From Sphingobacterium paludis (GTDB taxonomy: Bacteria; Bacteroidota; Bacteroidia; Sphingobacteriales; Sphingobacteriaceae): a DNA stretch of 64,000 nucleotides. Below, piece after piece: positions 1-8,089 of this stretch. Positions within the stretch are counted from its first letter, which is position 1; each line of letters starts with the position of its first letter. The position numbers and the translations under genes were made by a program. A model generated the notes under the pieces. The model saw nothing but the letters and a program-made list of their open reading frames with translations, was not told the origin of the DNA and did no database searches. The stretch spans positions 62,001 to 126,000 of the forward strand of contig NZ_SNZV01000006.1 in the NCBI RefSeq assembly GCF_004364125.1. Reading direction: 5' to 3'.

Positions 1-218
1 CTATTAAACACGAAATTGTATTGCGGATCAAAAGCCGTATAACCATCTTTTCCAAGCAAAAGAAAGGTTTCGAAAAACCAAGCCGTGTGCCCGAGATGCC
101 ATTTCGGTGGACTCACAAACTCTATTGGCTGAACCACATAATCCTCCTTCAACAGTGGAGCACAGATTTCTTCCGTTCTACTTCTTACCGTTTTAAACAG
201 CTCTATAAGGTCATTCAT
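1..218 (-). CDS. egtB: Ergothioneine biosynthesis protein EgtB, N-terminal part (cut by window edge)
   Basis: The reverse strand is open from an ATG at 218 to the window edge, giving 72 codons of N-terminus; the rest lies outside. The visible protein contains the segment PPKWHLGHTAWFFET, typical of the N-terminal DinB-like iron-binding domain of EgtB sulfoxide synthases, and ends in a YTAFDPQYNFVFN segment also typical of that family. EgtB joins a cysteine or gamma-glutamylcysteine sulfur to hercynine using non-haem Fe(II) and oxygen. It lies 22 nt downstream of egtD on the same strand, as expected for an ergothioneine operon. The ATG at 218 is favoured because the two ATGs just upstream run into a stop. 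The FGE-sulfatase-like catalytic half cannot be checked here, so an OvoA-type enzyme is not fully excluded. Confidence 0.85.
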   Translation of the reverse strand, partial: MNDLIELFKTVRSRTEEICAPLLKEDYVVQPIEFVSPPKWHLGHTAWFFETFLLLGKDGYTAFDPQYNFVFN

Positions 219-240
219 AACATCATTCGTTTTCAGAAAT

Positions 241-1221
241 TTACTGGGCTTCCCAGAGCACATCCACAAACCACCCACGTTTATCGGCAAAGGAATCGAT
301 TGGCAAGAAGCCGGTTTCGGTCGCCATTTCATCTATTTCAGCCTGCAGGTATTTTTGGGAAACCTCCATATGAATTAACTCCCCTTTTCCGAAATGAATT
401 TCGTCCTCCGGAAAGACAACACGATGCTCCAATAAACTGACCAGATAGCTAGAGCATGTGCCCGATATCGGATCGTAATGGCAATAATGTTCGAAAAGTT
501 CTTCGTTGAAATTAGCGTCCAACTCGCGGTTCATACGGGTAAGGAGGTTGGTATTGAATTGCCAAGTTAACCCCGCCTCATCGTCATAGGCAGCCTGGAT
601 AATGCGTGGGTTCTTAACCAAATCGAAACCCACCAAAACTTTATCGCCTTTATTCAAGAAGCTTCGCATACGGCTACAGAATTGCGTTGCATCGACCTTA
701 GACATGTTCCCAATATTAGCGCCTAGAAACAGCACAACTTTAGGCAGGTCTGTCTGCTGCTGTATAGCAGCAAGGCCTTCGAAATAGTCACCATGATAGC
801 TTTTTACCTGTAGCCTTGGCAGCTTTTCCTTCAAATCTTCTTCCAGATGATTTAAAATATGTGATGAAATATCAATAGGATGATAGGTCACATAGTTGGA
901 GGAGGAGGTTAAAAACTGTAGCAAATGGAATGTTTTGCTGCCGTCACCTGCGCCAAGCTCGACAATGTTTATCGGCTCTTTTAGCGCGAAACATGCGGCA
1001 ACATCCGCGGTTTGCTCGCGCAAGATCTCTTCCTCACAGCGAGTCAAATAATATTCCGGACAACGCATGATTTTCTGGAACAGCACGTCCCCTTGCGCAT
1101 CATAGAAATATTTTGACGGCAGACATTTTTCACTTCGGCGTAGCCCCCACATCACATCATCATAAAAACTACGATTCACCTCGGATGTGAGGGAATCGTT
1201 TCGTTTACTTAACATATACAT
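241..1221 (-). CDS. egtD: L-histidine N(alpha)-methyltransferase EgtD
   Basis: A 326-residue protein, the usual EgtD length. It has the family N-terminal signature LPSKYFYDAQGDVLFQKI followed by PEYYLTRCE (about residues 35-62) and a SAM-binding motif I ELGAGDGSKT near residue 90, then LFLGANIGN. EgtD trimethylates histidine to hercynine in the cytosol, the first step of ergothioneine synthesis. The downstream egtB on the same strand, 22 nt away, supports this role. A second in-frame ATG lies two codons downstream (1215), so the exact start is uncertain by six bases. No promoter or strong ribosome binding site is obvious upstream. Confidence 0.93.
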   Translation of the reverse strand: MYMLSKRNDSLTSEVNRSFYDDVMWGLRRSEKCLPSKYFYDAQGDVLFQKIMRCPEYYLTRCEEEILREQTADVAACFALKEPINIVELGAGDGSKTFHLLQFLTSSSNYVTYHPIDISSHILNHLEEDLKEKLPRLQVKSYHGDYFEGLAAIQQQTDLPKVVLFLGANIGNMSKVDATQFCSRMRSFLNKGDKVLVGFDLVKNPRIIQAAYDDEAGLTWQFNTNLLTRMNRELDANFNEELFEHYCHYDPISGTCSSYLVSLLEHRVVFPEDEIHFGKGELIHMEVSQKYLQAEIDEMATETGFLPIDSFADKRGWFVDVLWEAQ

Positions 1222-1289
1222 AGCGTTCCCCTTTTATTAAAACATCGGCGGTGTGAGATTGTTTTTCATGCGACAGGATGCAGCTGCTT

Positions 1290-1526
1290 TTAATCGCTGT
1301 TTTTTTTCAAGGAGTCAGCTTTTTCCAGCGAGTCCTGCTTCAGCGTATCTGTCGTGCCATATAATGGCTCATCCGTCGAGTTGAGATTATAGCGTGACTT
1401 ATCCATTTCACTCACCGGGCCCGGCGTGCTTTCGTCTGTATCGGTAGCCTTTTTTTCATCATTGCCCCCGCAAGAGAACATAAAGAAGGGTAATACGGCC
1501 AAACCTGTTAAGAACATTTTTTTCAT
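1290..1526 (-). CDS. Small predicted lipoprotein of unknown function
   Basis: A 78-residue protein that begins with a lipoprotein signal peptide: two lysines, a hydrophobic stretch and a lipobox ending FMFSC at residue 19, followed by GGNDEKK. The mature part is hydrophilic and rich in Asp, Glu, Thr, Ser and Lys with no recognisable domain, and ends in a Lys/Asp/Ser-rich tail (TLKQDSLEKADSLKKNSD). A longer reading frame exists to 1640, but its first 38 residues are Cys-rich and atypical, and the signal peptide fixes the start at the ATG at 1526. It is separated from egtD by 68 nt. Short lipoproteins of this kind are common and mostly uncharacterised in Sphingobacteriaceae. Confidence 0.7.
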   Translation of the reverse strand: MKKMFLTGLAVLPFFMFSCGGNDEKKATDTDESTPGPVSEMDKSRYNLNSTDEPLYGTTDTLKQDSLEKADSLKKNSD

Positions 1527-1856
1527 AACGTTTGTGTTTAGTGCAGAACTGGGAGCACAAAGTTCCCCTGCCCCATAAAGACGCACAAGTACACAACAAG
1601 TTGGCCAGCATGTAGCAAAACAAGTATAAATACAACGCATACAAGTAATTCTTCAAGCTGATATGGACGGGTCGAAACTGTCTGCTATGCGATTCAAGAT
1701 GTAAATCTATGGCTTCACATGCTTCTACCCTGCGTTGAAAGATGGATAATAATACTTAAAAAGCGGCCATGGGGTGAACGAATATTTTTGTTTACTGTTA
1801 TTTTATGTGCAACAGCGCCATTAACGGGCGCCGTAATAGATTAGAGCTACATCGCT

Positions 1857-2600
1857 ATGGAAGAACCAGAAATAGATCAAAAAGCAACGGAAGCATTCTT
1901 TAAAGAGGCGTTGCAAAAACTTCATGAAAGCCAACTGCCCTACATGCTGGGAGGAGCTTTTGCTATGTTTCATTACACCGGGATATTCCGAGATACGAAA
2001 GATCTCGACATATTCTGCAAAAGCACGGAGTACGTGCAGATATTGAAATTTTTCGCCGAGCAAGGTTATCGGGTTGAAAACACCGATGTGCGATGGCTAG
2101 CAAAGGTGTTTAAGGATGATTTCTATATTGATATTATTTTTGACAGCGTCAATCACATCTGTACGGTCGATGACTCGTGGTATGAGCGCGCCGCACATGG
2201 GCATTTTCTGGATATTCCCGTTCGCTACATTCCGGCAGAGGAACTGATATGGTGCAAGCTCTATGTGCAAAACAGGGAACGCAACGACAATGCAGACATC
2301 AACCATACCGTGTTGAAGTACGGGAAACAATTGGATTGGGATCATCTTCTCTTTAGAATTGATGCACATTGGCATTTATTGTTAAGCCAATTGCTATCCT
2401 TTCAATTCGTTTATCCTTCTGAGTATACGGAAATCATACCACAAAAACTATTTATGGACCTTTTGCAGCGGGCCAAGGAACAGTACGATCTTCCACCGCC
2501 AGTAGAAAAGGTCTGTAGGGGGCCACTCATCGATCAAACGCAGTATCAGGTCGATGTACGCGAGTGGAACTATAAATCATATACTATAAAAACAGTTTAA
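1857..2600 (+). CDS. Nucleotidyltransferase-fold protein (MNT-like)
   Basis: A 247-residue protein with the nucleotidyltransferase motif GGAFAMFHYTGIFRDTKDLDIF (cited in parts: GG at about residue 31, DLD near residue 48), the pattern of minimal nucleotidyltransferases in which GG/S and D-x-D bind nucleotide and metal. A further acidic strand, DFYIDIIFD, may supply the third carboxylate. The C-terminal half is helical and unfamiliar. The gene ends 2 nt before a metallophosphoesterase gene, so the two are almost certainly cotranscribed and may act on one substrate, one adding and the other removing a nucleotide or phosphate; that pairing is inference. A possible -7 box TATTTTTG lies at 1783-1790. 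The substrate is unknown; a toxin-antitoxin or RNA-modifying role is possible but not shown. Confidence 0.72.
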   Translation: MEEPEIDQKATEAFFKEALQKLHESQLPYMLGGAFAMFHYTGIFRDTKDLDIFCKSTEYVQILKFFAEQGYRVENTDVRWLAKVFKDDFYIDIIFDSVNHICTVDDSWYERAAHGHFLDIPVRYIPAEELIWCKLYVQNRERNDNADINHTVLKYGKQLDWDHLLFRIDAHWHLLLSQLLSFQFVYPSEYTEIIPQKLFMDLLQRAKEQYDLPPPVEKVCRGPLIDQTQYQVDVREWNYKSYTIKTV

Positions 2601-2602
2601 CT

Positions 2603-3340
2603 ATGTCAACAAGAGAACCTATCAAAATCGCCGCAGTGGGCGATCTTCATATTAAAAGCAATGATAAGGGCGCTTGGAAAGCTTGCTTTGAAGAAATTTC
2701 AAACATGGCCGATGTCCTATTGATCTGTGGAGACCTGACAGATACCGGCGACGAAGGAGAAGCGGAGATCTTAGCGGAAGAATTGCATGCCCTCCATATT
2801 CCTGCCGTAGGCGTATTAGGCAATCACGATTATGAGAAGGGTCGGCAAAAGCTAATCCGACAAACATTGACCTCCAGCAATTTCCAGCTGCTGGATGGCG
2901 AATCGGTGGTCATCAAAGATACAGGGTTTGCTGGCGTGAAGGGCTTTGGTGGAGGCTTTGACCGTTATATGCTATCCATGTTTGGCGAAGATGCGATGAA
3001 AGCATTCGTTCAGGAATCTGTAAATGAATCCATGCAGCTTGACAGGGCTTTGGCTAGACTGGAGCAGGAATATCCAGAAATACCGAAAGTAGCTATCTTA
3101 CACTATTCGCCTACCGCAGAGACGGTGCAGGGCGAGCCGGTAGAGATTTTTCCATTCTTAGGCTCTTCCCTATTGGCAGAACCCCTAGTGAGAAGGCAGG
3201 TATCCGCCGTGTTTCACGGCCATGCGCATGCCGGTCAGTTGATTGGATCGCTTAAAGATAGCTTGGCCGTTTACAACGTTGCACTGCCCGTTTTAAGGAA
3301 ACATCAACAAGAAAAAGATTTTTTCATCGTTGAACTATAA
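2603..3340 (+). CDS. Calcineurin-like metallophosphoesterase
   Basis: A 245-residue protein with all five metallophosphoesterase blocks in order: GDLHIK (about residue 13), GDLTDTG (about 43), GNHDYE (about 73), LHYSP (about 168) and HGHAHAG (about 205). These residues bind two divalent metals and the phosphate ester. There is no signal peptide, so it is cytosolic. It starts 2 nt after the nucleotidyltransferase gene and is followed by a strong terminator, making a two-gene unit. The family covers nucleotidases, phosphodiesterases and nucleases, and the sequence does not fix the substrate. An insertion between GNHD and the LHYSP block (FGGGFDRYMLSMFGEDAMKAF) may shape the active site. Confidence 0.85.
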   Translation: MSTREPIKIAAVGDLHIKSNDKGAWKACFEEISNMADVLLICGDLTDTGDEGEAEILAEELHALHIPAVGVLGNHDYEKGRQKLIRQTLTSSNFQLLDGESVVIKDTGFAGVKGFGGGFDRYMLSMFGEDAMKAFVQESVNESMQLDRALARLEQEYPEIPKVAILHYSPTAETVQGEPVEIFPFLGSSLLAEPLVRRQVSAVFHGHAHAGQLIGSLKDSLAVYNVALPVLRKHQQEKDFFIVEL

Positions 3341-3370
3341 TCCAGCACGCTCTATAGAAAGAAACCGGTA

Positions 3371-3428
3371 GGTAAACTGAGGAAGAAATAATGTGTACTC
3401 CAGATTTCTTCCTTAGTTAGCCTTTTTT
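3371..3428 (+). terminator. Rho-independent terminator after the metallophosphoesterase
   Basis: A 19-position imperfect stem (3371-3389 with 3404-3422; core AACTGAGGAAGAAAT pairs with ATTTCTTCCTTAGTT, one G:U and two mismatches near the base) with a 14-nt loop, followed by a run of six T at 3423-3428. It lies 30 nt after the stop codon and closes the nucleotidyltransferase/metallophosphoesterase unit. Confidence 0.8.
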
Positions 3429-3783
3429 CCGATATGTTTTTCACCTTCCTACCCGTTTTATCGCCCAGATATTGGATTTTTTCGCTATTTAATTTTGATT
3501 CGTATTTTTTTCGCATACACCTTATTGATTTTCAACAACAAAATTATAAGAAAAATAAATTCACAGAATTACCCTATGTCAAGAAACAGCTACTTTCCTC
3601 GAATTCCCAAGGTAAAAATTATCTAACGCCGTTAGAAGGCAGAATTGACCAGCTGTTTTTCAAATAAAAAGCCGATCGTGTCATCTTTTTATACCCTCTC
3701 CATTCAAAATATTGGCGTTGGCGACTGTAGTTCGCTAGTCGTTTTATATATTTACGGTGGAAAACCCGATGAGAAACAGCTCC
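3429..3783. other. Intergenic region without a convincing gene
   Basis: About 355 AT-rich bases between the terminator and the M1 peptidase. A 77-codon open frame exists but has no family resemblance and poor composition. An isolated TAATTTTG (-7-like) at 3490-3497 has no -33 partner. Near the peptidase gene, TATATTTA at about 3747 resembles a -7 box and would start transcription shortly before the ATGs at 3769 and 3784. Confidence 0.5.
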
Positions 3784-5445
3784 ATGAAATACAGCATTCA
3801 ATTAGTCATTTGTATCATTTTTTGTACCCTTTGTTTATCCACCCAAGCGCAGTTGATGAAAGCGAAAGAGCTTTTTAGCAAGGCAGATTCGTTGCGCGGC
3901 ATGCTTACCCCCCTTCGCACGTGTTATGATATTCAATATTATCACTTAGACGTGAAGGTAGATATTGAAAACCGCTATATATCCGGCAGCAATCTCTTTA
4001 AATTTGTGGCCGTCGATAATTTCGACAGACTACAGTTCGATTTATTTGAAAATCTATCCGTAGACAGCATAACGTTTCATGGTAACAAGCTACCTTTTGA
4101 ACGATCTTACCATGCCGTGTTTGTGGATTTCCCTAGCACCATCGAGAAGGGAAAAATAGACTCATTTACCGTGTATTACGCTGGCCATCCGGTAGCGGCC
4201 ACACGAGCCCCTTGGGATGGCGGCTTTGACTGGAAAACAGATAGCCAAGGCAAACCATGGGTGGCTACCGCTTGCCAAGGGTTAGGGGCAAGTGTATGGT
4301 GGCCAAATAAAGACCACCAATCTGATGAAGTGGACAGCATGTTGGTATCCGTATCGGTTCCCAATGGTTTAATGAACATTTCGAATGGACGATTGCAAAA
4401 GGTTGAGCAATTAACGAATGGCTACACACGCTACGATTGGAAGGTGCGGAATCCAATCAATAACTATAATATTGCGCTCAATATTGGCGACTACACCCAC
4501 GTAAGCGAACTATATGCCGGAGAAAAGGGACCACTTACAATCGATTACTATGTGCTGAAAGAAAATGTAGCGAAGATACCGCACTTGAAAAAGAATGCAA
4601 AGCAAACACTGGATGCTTTTGAGCATTGGTTTGGCCCCTACCCCTTTTATGAGGATGGCTATAAGCTCGTGGAAACAGCACATCTAGGGATGGAACATCA
4701 AAGCGCCGTGGCTTACGGCAACAAGTTTCAGAATGGCTATCTCGGCAGAGATGCGTCAGGGACGGGCTGGGGGTTAAAATGGGATTTTATCGTCGTCCAT
4801 GAAACGGGCCATGAATGGTTTGGGAATAATATCACGTCTCAAGATCTTGCCGACATGTGGATCCACGAAAGCTTTACCAACTATTCCGAGGCCCTGTTTA
4901 TCGACTACCATTACGGCAAAGAAGCTAGCCTCGCCTACGTGCATGGTAACCGGCAAGGCGTTTTAAACGATAAACCTTTGCAAGGACCATATCATGTAAA
5001 CAAAGAAGGCTCTGGCGATATGTACGCGAAGGGAGGCGTTTTGATGAACATGATCCGGAGAATAATAGACGATGATGAGCAATGGCGACGTATCCTACGC
5101 GGATTGAACGAGACATTTTACCATAAAACCGTCAATTACCACGATATTGTCAACTATCTCCATCAAGCAAGTGGTATAGATTTCGGTACCGTTTTCGAGC
5201 AGTACGTTCAGCGTAAAAGCCTACCGGTGTTGGAAATTCGAAAAACGGCAGATGAACAGCTGCAATGCCGATGGATTACGGAAACCCCTAATTTTAAAAT
5301 GCCCATGCATATCGGTGTAGCGGGAACACCGCAAAAAAAATTCGAGGTGACATCGCAATTCCAAACTTTGCCCTTGAAGATTAGCAACTTAAACGACCTT
5401 CGTATAGACACATTTAACTATTATATTGGTGTTCTAATGCAATAA
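3784..5445 (+). CDS. Secreted M1 family aminopeptidase
   Basis: A 553-residue protein with a signal peptide (MKYSIQLVICIIFCTLCLSTQAQ is the full leader; cut probably after QAQ). The zinc site is HETGH at residues 339-343 with the third ligand Glu at 362 (WIHESF), which is exactly HExxH-x18-E, the gluzincin M1 pattern. The substrate-binding motif reads GMEHQS in place of the usual GAMEN. M1 enzymes remove N-terminal residues from peptides; here in the periplasm or outside. The gene is monocistronic. An in-frame ATG at 3769 and a GTG at 3757 allow a slightly longer N-terminus; 3784 gives the cleanest signal peptide. The protein is shorter than E. coli PepN because it lacks the long C-terminal helical domain, as is common for Bacteroidota M1 peptidases. 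Confidence 0.92.
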   Translation: MKYSIQLVICIIFCTLCLSTQAQLMKAKELFSKADSLRGMLTPLRTCYDIQYYHLDVKVDIENRYISGSNLFKFVAVDNFDRLQFDLFENLSVDSITFHGNKLPFERSYHAVFVDFPSTIEKGKIDSFTVYYAGHPVAATRAPWDGGFDWKTDSQGKPWVATACQGLGASVWWPNKDHQSDEVDSMLVSVSVPNGLMNISNGRLQKVEQLTNGYTRYDWKVRNPINNYNIALNIGDYTHVSELYAGEKGPLTIDYYVLKENVAKIPHLKKNAKQTLDAFEHWFGPYPFYEDGYKLVETAHLGMEHQSAVAYGNKFQNGYLGRDASGTGWGLKWDFIVVHETGHEWFGNNITSQDLADMWIHESFTNYSEALFIDYHYGKEASLAYVHGNRQGVLNDKPLQGPYHVNKEGSGDMYAKGGVLMNMIRRIIDDDEQWRRILRGLNETFYHKTVNYHDIVNYLHQASGIDFGTVFEQYVQRKSLPVLEIRKTADEQLQCRWITETPNFKMPMHIGVAGTPQKKFEVTSQFQTLPLKISNLNDLRIDTFNYYIGVLMQ

Positions 5446-5595
5446 TTTAAGTGATCATACGTTGTAAAACTTTAGTAGTTTTTTATCAACAAAACATTTA
5501 TCGCGTGCACGACTTTTTCCTAGCTAACAGATGGGTAAAACCATTTTTTTTTTTTAGGTTTGCATTAAATTTGAAAATAAGACAAGACATATTCA

Positions 5596-6618
5596 ATGGG
5601 GTTATTTAACTGGTTTACGCAAGAAGTTGCTATCGATTTGGGAACTGCCAACACCCTCATCATACATAATGATAAAGTAGTTGTGGACGAACCTTCCATT
5701 GTTGCTTTTGATCGGACGACGAACAAAGTTATTGCGATCGGACGCCAAGCGATGCAGATGGAAGGTAAGACACACGATAATATAAAAACTGTAAGACCTC
5801 TTCGTGATGGAGTAATAGCCGACTTTACCGCTGCAGAGCACTTAATCCGTGGCATGGTAAAATTAGTGAATAACGGGAAATCATGGTTTTTCCCATCTCT
5901 CCGTATGGTGGTATGTATACCTTCCGGCATTACGGAGGTGGAAAAACGTGCGGTTCGGGATTCTGCAGAGATAGCAGGCGCAAAAGAAGTATACCTCATC
6001 CACGAACCTATGGCCGCTGCCGTTGGTATCGGTATCGATGTGGAAGAACCTGTCGGCAACATGATTATTGACATCGGCGGGGGAACTACGGAAATTGCCG
6101 TTATCGCATTATCGGGCATTGTTTGTGATCAATCCATTCGCGTGGCAGGAGATAATTTTGACTCCGATATTGTACAATATATACGCCGCCAACACAACAT
6201 CATGATTGGAGAACGCACGGCAGAAAAAATTAAAATAGAAGTCGGTGCAGCACTTCCTGAACTTCAGGATCCGCCAGCAGACTTCGCTGTCCAGGGACGT
6301 GACTTAATGACGGGCATACCGAAGCAGATAACCGTGTCTTACACCGAGATAGCGCATTGTTTAGACAAATCGATTTCTAAAATTGAAGAAGCTATTTTGA
6401 AAGCATTGGAGATTACGCCGCCCGAGCTATCAGCAGATATTTATCAAACAGGAATTTATTTAACAGGCGGGGGGGCACTCCTTCGCGGACTAGACAAACG
6501 TGTTCAGGCGAAAACCAAGCTTCCTGTGCACGTAGCGGAAGATCCGCTTCGCGCCGTGGTACGCGGAACAGGCATCGCCTTGAAAAATATCGGAAGATTT
6601 AAATTTTTGATGCAGTAG
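5596..6618 (+). CDS. mreB: Rod shape-determining protein MreB
   Basis: A 340-residue bacterial actin. The phosphate 1 loop DLGTANT is near residue 14, the phosphate 2 loop DIGGGTTEIAV near residue 156, and the adenosine motif LTGGGALLRG near residue 290. MreB polymerises under the inner membrane and guides the elongasome. It is the first gene of the complete set mreB-mreC-mreD-mrdA-rodA. A -7 box TAAATTTG at 5566-5573 lies 22 nt before the ATG, behind a poly-T tract where the -33 box would be. A hairpin separates it from mreC. Confidence 0.98.
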   Translation: MGLFNWFTQEVAIDLGTANTLIIHNDKVVVDEPSIVAFDRTTNKVIAIGRQAMQMEGKTHDNIKTVRPLRDGVIADFTAAEHLIRGMVKLVNNGKSWFFPSLRMVVCIPSGITEVEKRAVRDSAEIAGAKEVYLIHEPMAAAVGIGIDVEEPVGNMIIDIGGGTTEIAVIALSGIVCDQSIRVAGDNFDSDIVQYIRRQHNIMIGERTAEKIKIEVGAALPELQDPPADFAVQGRDLMTGIPKQITVSYTEIAHCLDKSISKIEEAILKALEITPPELSADIYQTGIYLTGGGALLRGLDKRVQAKTKLPVHVAEDPLRAVVRGTGIALKNIGRFKFLMQ

Positions 6619-6641
6619 TGCACATTAATTTTGTAAGGAAT

Positions 6642-6683
6642 ATGCGCGATACAGAAAACAAACAATCCTTCTGTATCGCGTAT
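6642..6683 (+). other. 13-bp hairpin between mreB and mreC
   Basis: ATGCGCGATACAG (6642-6654) pairs with CTGTATCGCGTAT (6671-6683) with one G:U, leaving a 16-nt A-rich loop. No T-run follows, so it does not look like a full intrinsic terminator. It sits 24 nt after the mreB stop and 29 nt before mreC, in the position expected of an mRNA processing or stability element that would let MreB be made in excess over MreC/D. Confidence 0.65.
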
Positions 6684-6712
6684 TTGTTGACAGTCTAATT
6701 TAACGGGTATTC

Positions 6713-7549
6713 ATGAAAAACCTTTGGCTATTTCTTGTTAGATATAACGCTATCTTTTGGTTTATTCTATTTTTTACAATATCCATCGTACTTGTTGTTC
6801 AACACAATAATTATCAACGTGCATCCTTTTTCAATTCTTCCAATGTGCTCGTTGGCTCCTTTTACAAACAGGTCAATTCCTGGAAGAGTTACCTGTCGTT
6901 ACATGAAGCCAATGAAGATCTCGCGGCAGAAAATGTTATGCTACGGCAACAGATCCAGAACCTCATACAAGCTGATACCTCAGCGGATTCGGTCCACATC
7001 GTAGACTCTATAGCACAGGGGCGATATGCGTTTATTGTAGCCAATGTGGCGAATAACAGCATCCATCAAAAAAGCAATTACCTGACGTTGGACAAGGGTT
7101 CGGCAGATGGCGTGGAAAAAGGAATGGGGGTCATCACCAGCAATGGTGTAGTTGGGATTGTTTTGCAAACGTCCACCCACTTCAGCGCTGTGCAGTCGCT
7201 GCTTCACCCAGACACCAAAATATCGGTGACACTAGATAGTTCGGAAGTGTTTGGCTCCCTGGTTTGGGGAAATAATATAGACCCGCGCTACGGTATGGTG
7301 CGCGATATTCCAAACCACGTGCAAGTGAAAAAAGGCGAGAAAGTATACACATCAGGCTACTCCCTCTTTCCGGCAGGCATCCGCGTAGGCGATATTGCGG
7401 AAACAGGAATTAAATCTGGCGAAAGCTTTTTGGACCTCAAAATAAAATTATCGACAAACTTCAGCAAGCTGAACCACGTCTATATCGTGAAGGATCTACA
7501 AGTGGAGGAAAAGGAAACCTTAGAAGCAATGAATCAAGACAATGGGTAA
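6713..7549 (+). CDS. mreC: Rod shape-determining protein MreC
   Basis: A 278-residue protein with one N-terminal membrane helix (about residues 11-30), a coiled-coil segment (SLHEANEDLAAENVMLRQQIQNL, about 62-84 in the protein) and a beta-rich periplasmic domain containing KGSADGVEKGMGVI and SNGVVGIV, the core of the MreC family. MreC links MreB to the cell wall synthases in the periplasm. Its last codons overlap the mreD start by 8 nt, indicating translational coupling. Confidence 0.95.
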   Translation: MKNLWLFLVRYNAIFWFILFFTISIVLVVQHNNYQRASFFNSSNVLVGSFYKQVNSWKSYLSLHEANEDLAAENVMLRQQIQNLIQADTSADSVHIVDSIAQGRYAFIVANVANNSIHQKSNYLTLDKGSADGVEKGMGVITSNGVVGIVLQTSTHFSAVQSLLHPDTKISVTLDSSEVFGSLVWGNNIDPRYGMVRDIPNHVQVKKGEKVYTSGYSLFPAGIRVGDIAETGIKSGESFLDLKIKLSTNFSKLNHVYIVKDLQVEEKETLEAMNQDNG

Positions 7550-8069
7550 AGTGATCATCTTAAACTTGCTACGCTTCTTTGTGGTGATCTTGCTGCAGGT
7601 AATCTTATTTAAAAACATAGGTTACTATAATATCGCATCGACCTTTCCATACATATTCTTCATCTTACTGTTGCCCATTGGCCTACCGAACATCATGCTA
7701 TTCACATTGGCATTTTTAACAGGCCTCACCGTAGATGCATTTTATGATTCGGTAGGTGTTCATGCCGCCGCCTGTGTGTCGCTATCTTTGTTTCGAACGT
7801 TCTTCCATAAAATCACCTTAGACGTCGAAATTAAAGATTCATTTAACACGCCATCTTTGGGCGAAATGGGAACCAAATGGTTTCTCCCCTATGTGTTTTT
7901 TGGCACTCTAGTCCATCATTTCACCCTGTTTATCGTAGAAACTTTTTCTTTCACAAATTTCCTATACACCCTAGCGAGCATCATTTTAAGTAGTATCTTT
8001 ACGGTATGTGTCGTCTTTTTAATGAGCCTGCTGGTCTACAAAAGAAAATCACGTATCAATAGTATTTAA
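7542..8069 (+). CDS. mreD: Rod shape-determining protein MreD
   Basis: A 175-residue, strongly hydrophobic protein with about five or six membrane segments and almost no soluble part. Sequence in this family is poorly conserved, and the assignment rests on length, topology and position between mreC and mrdA. It overlaps mreC by 8 nt and is followed by mrdA after 20 nt. MreD is an integral membrane partner of MreC in the elongasome. Confidence 0.9.
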   Translation: MGKVIILNLLRFFVVILLQVILFKNIGYYNIASTFPYIFFILLLPIGLPNIMLFTLAFLTGLTVDAFYDSVGVHAAACVSLSLFRTFFHKITLDVEIKDSFNTPSLGEMGTKWFLPYVFFGTLVHHFTLFIVETFSFTNFLYTLASIILSSIFTVCVVFLMSLLVYKRKSRINSI

Positions 8070-8089
8070 ACCAAAAGGACGTTACGTTC

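Noticed and set aside
3434..3667. 77-codon forward open frame
   Set aside because: Phe- and Lys-rich low-complexity translation that follows the AT-rich base composition; no family resemblance, no promoter and it would sit behind a terminator.
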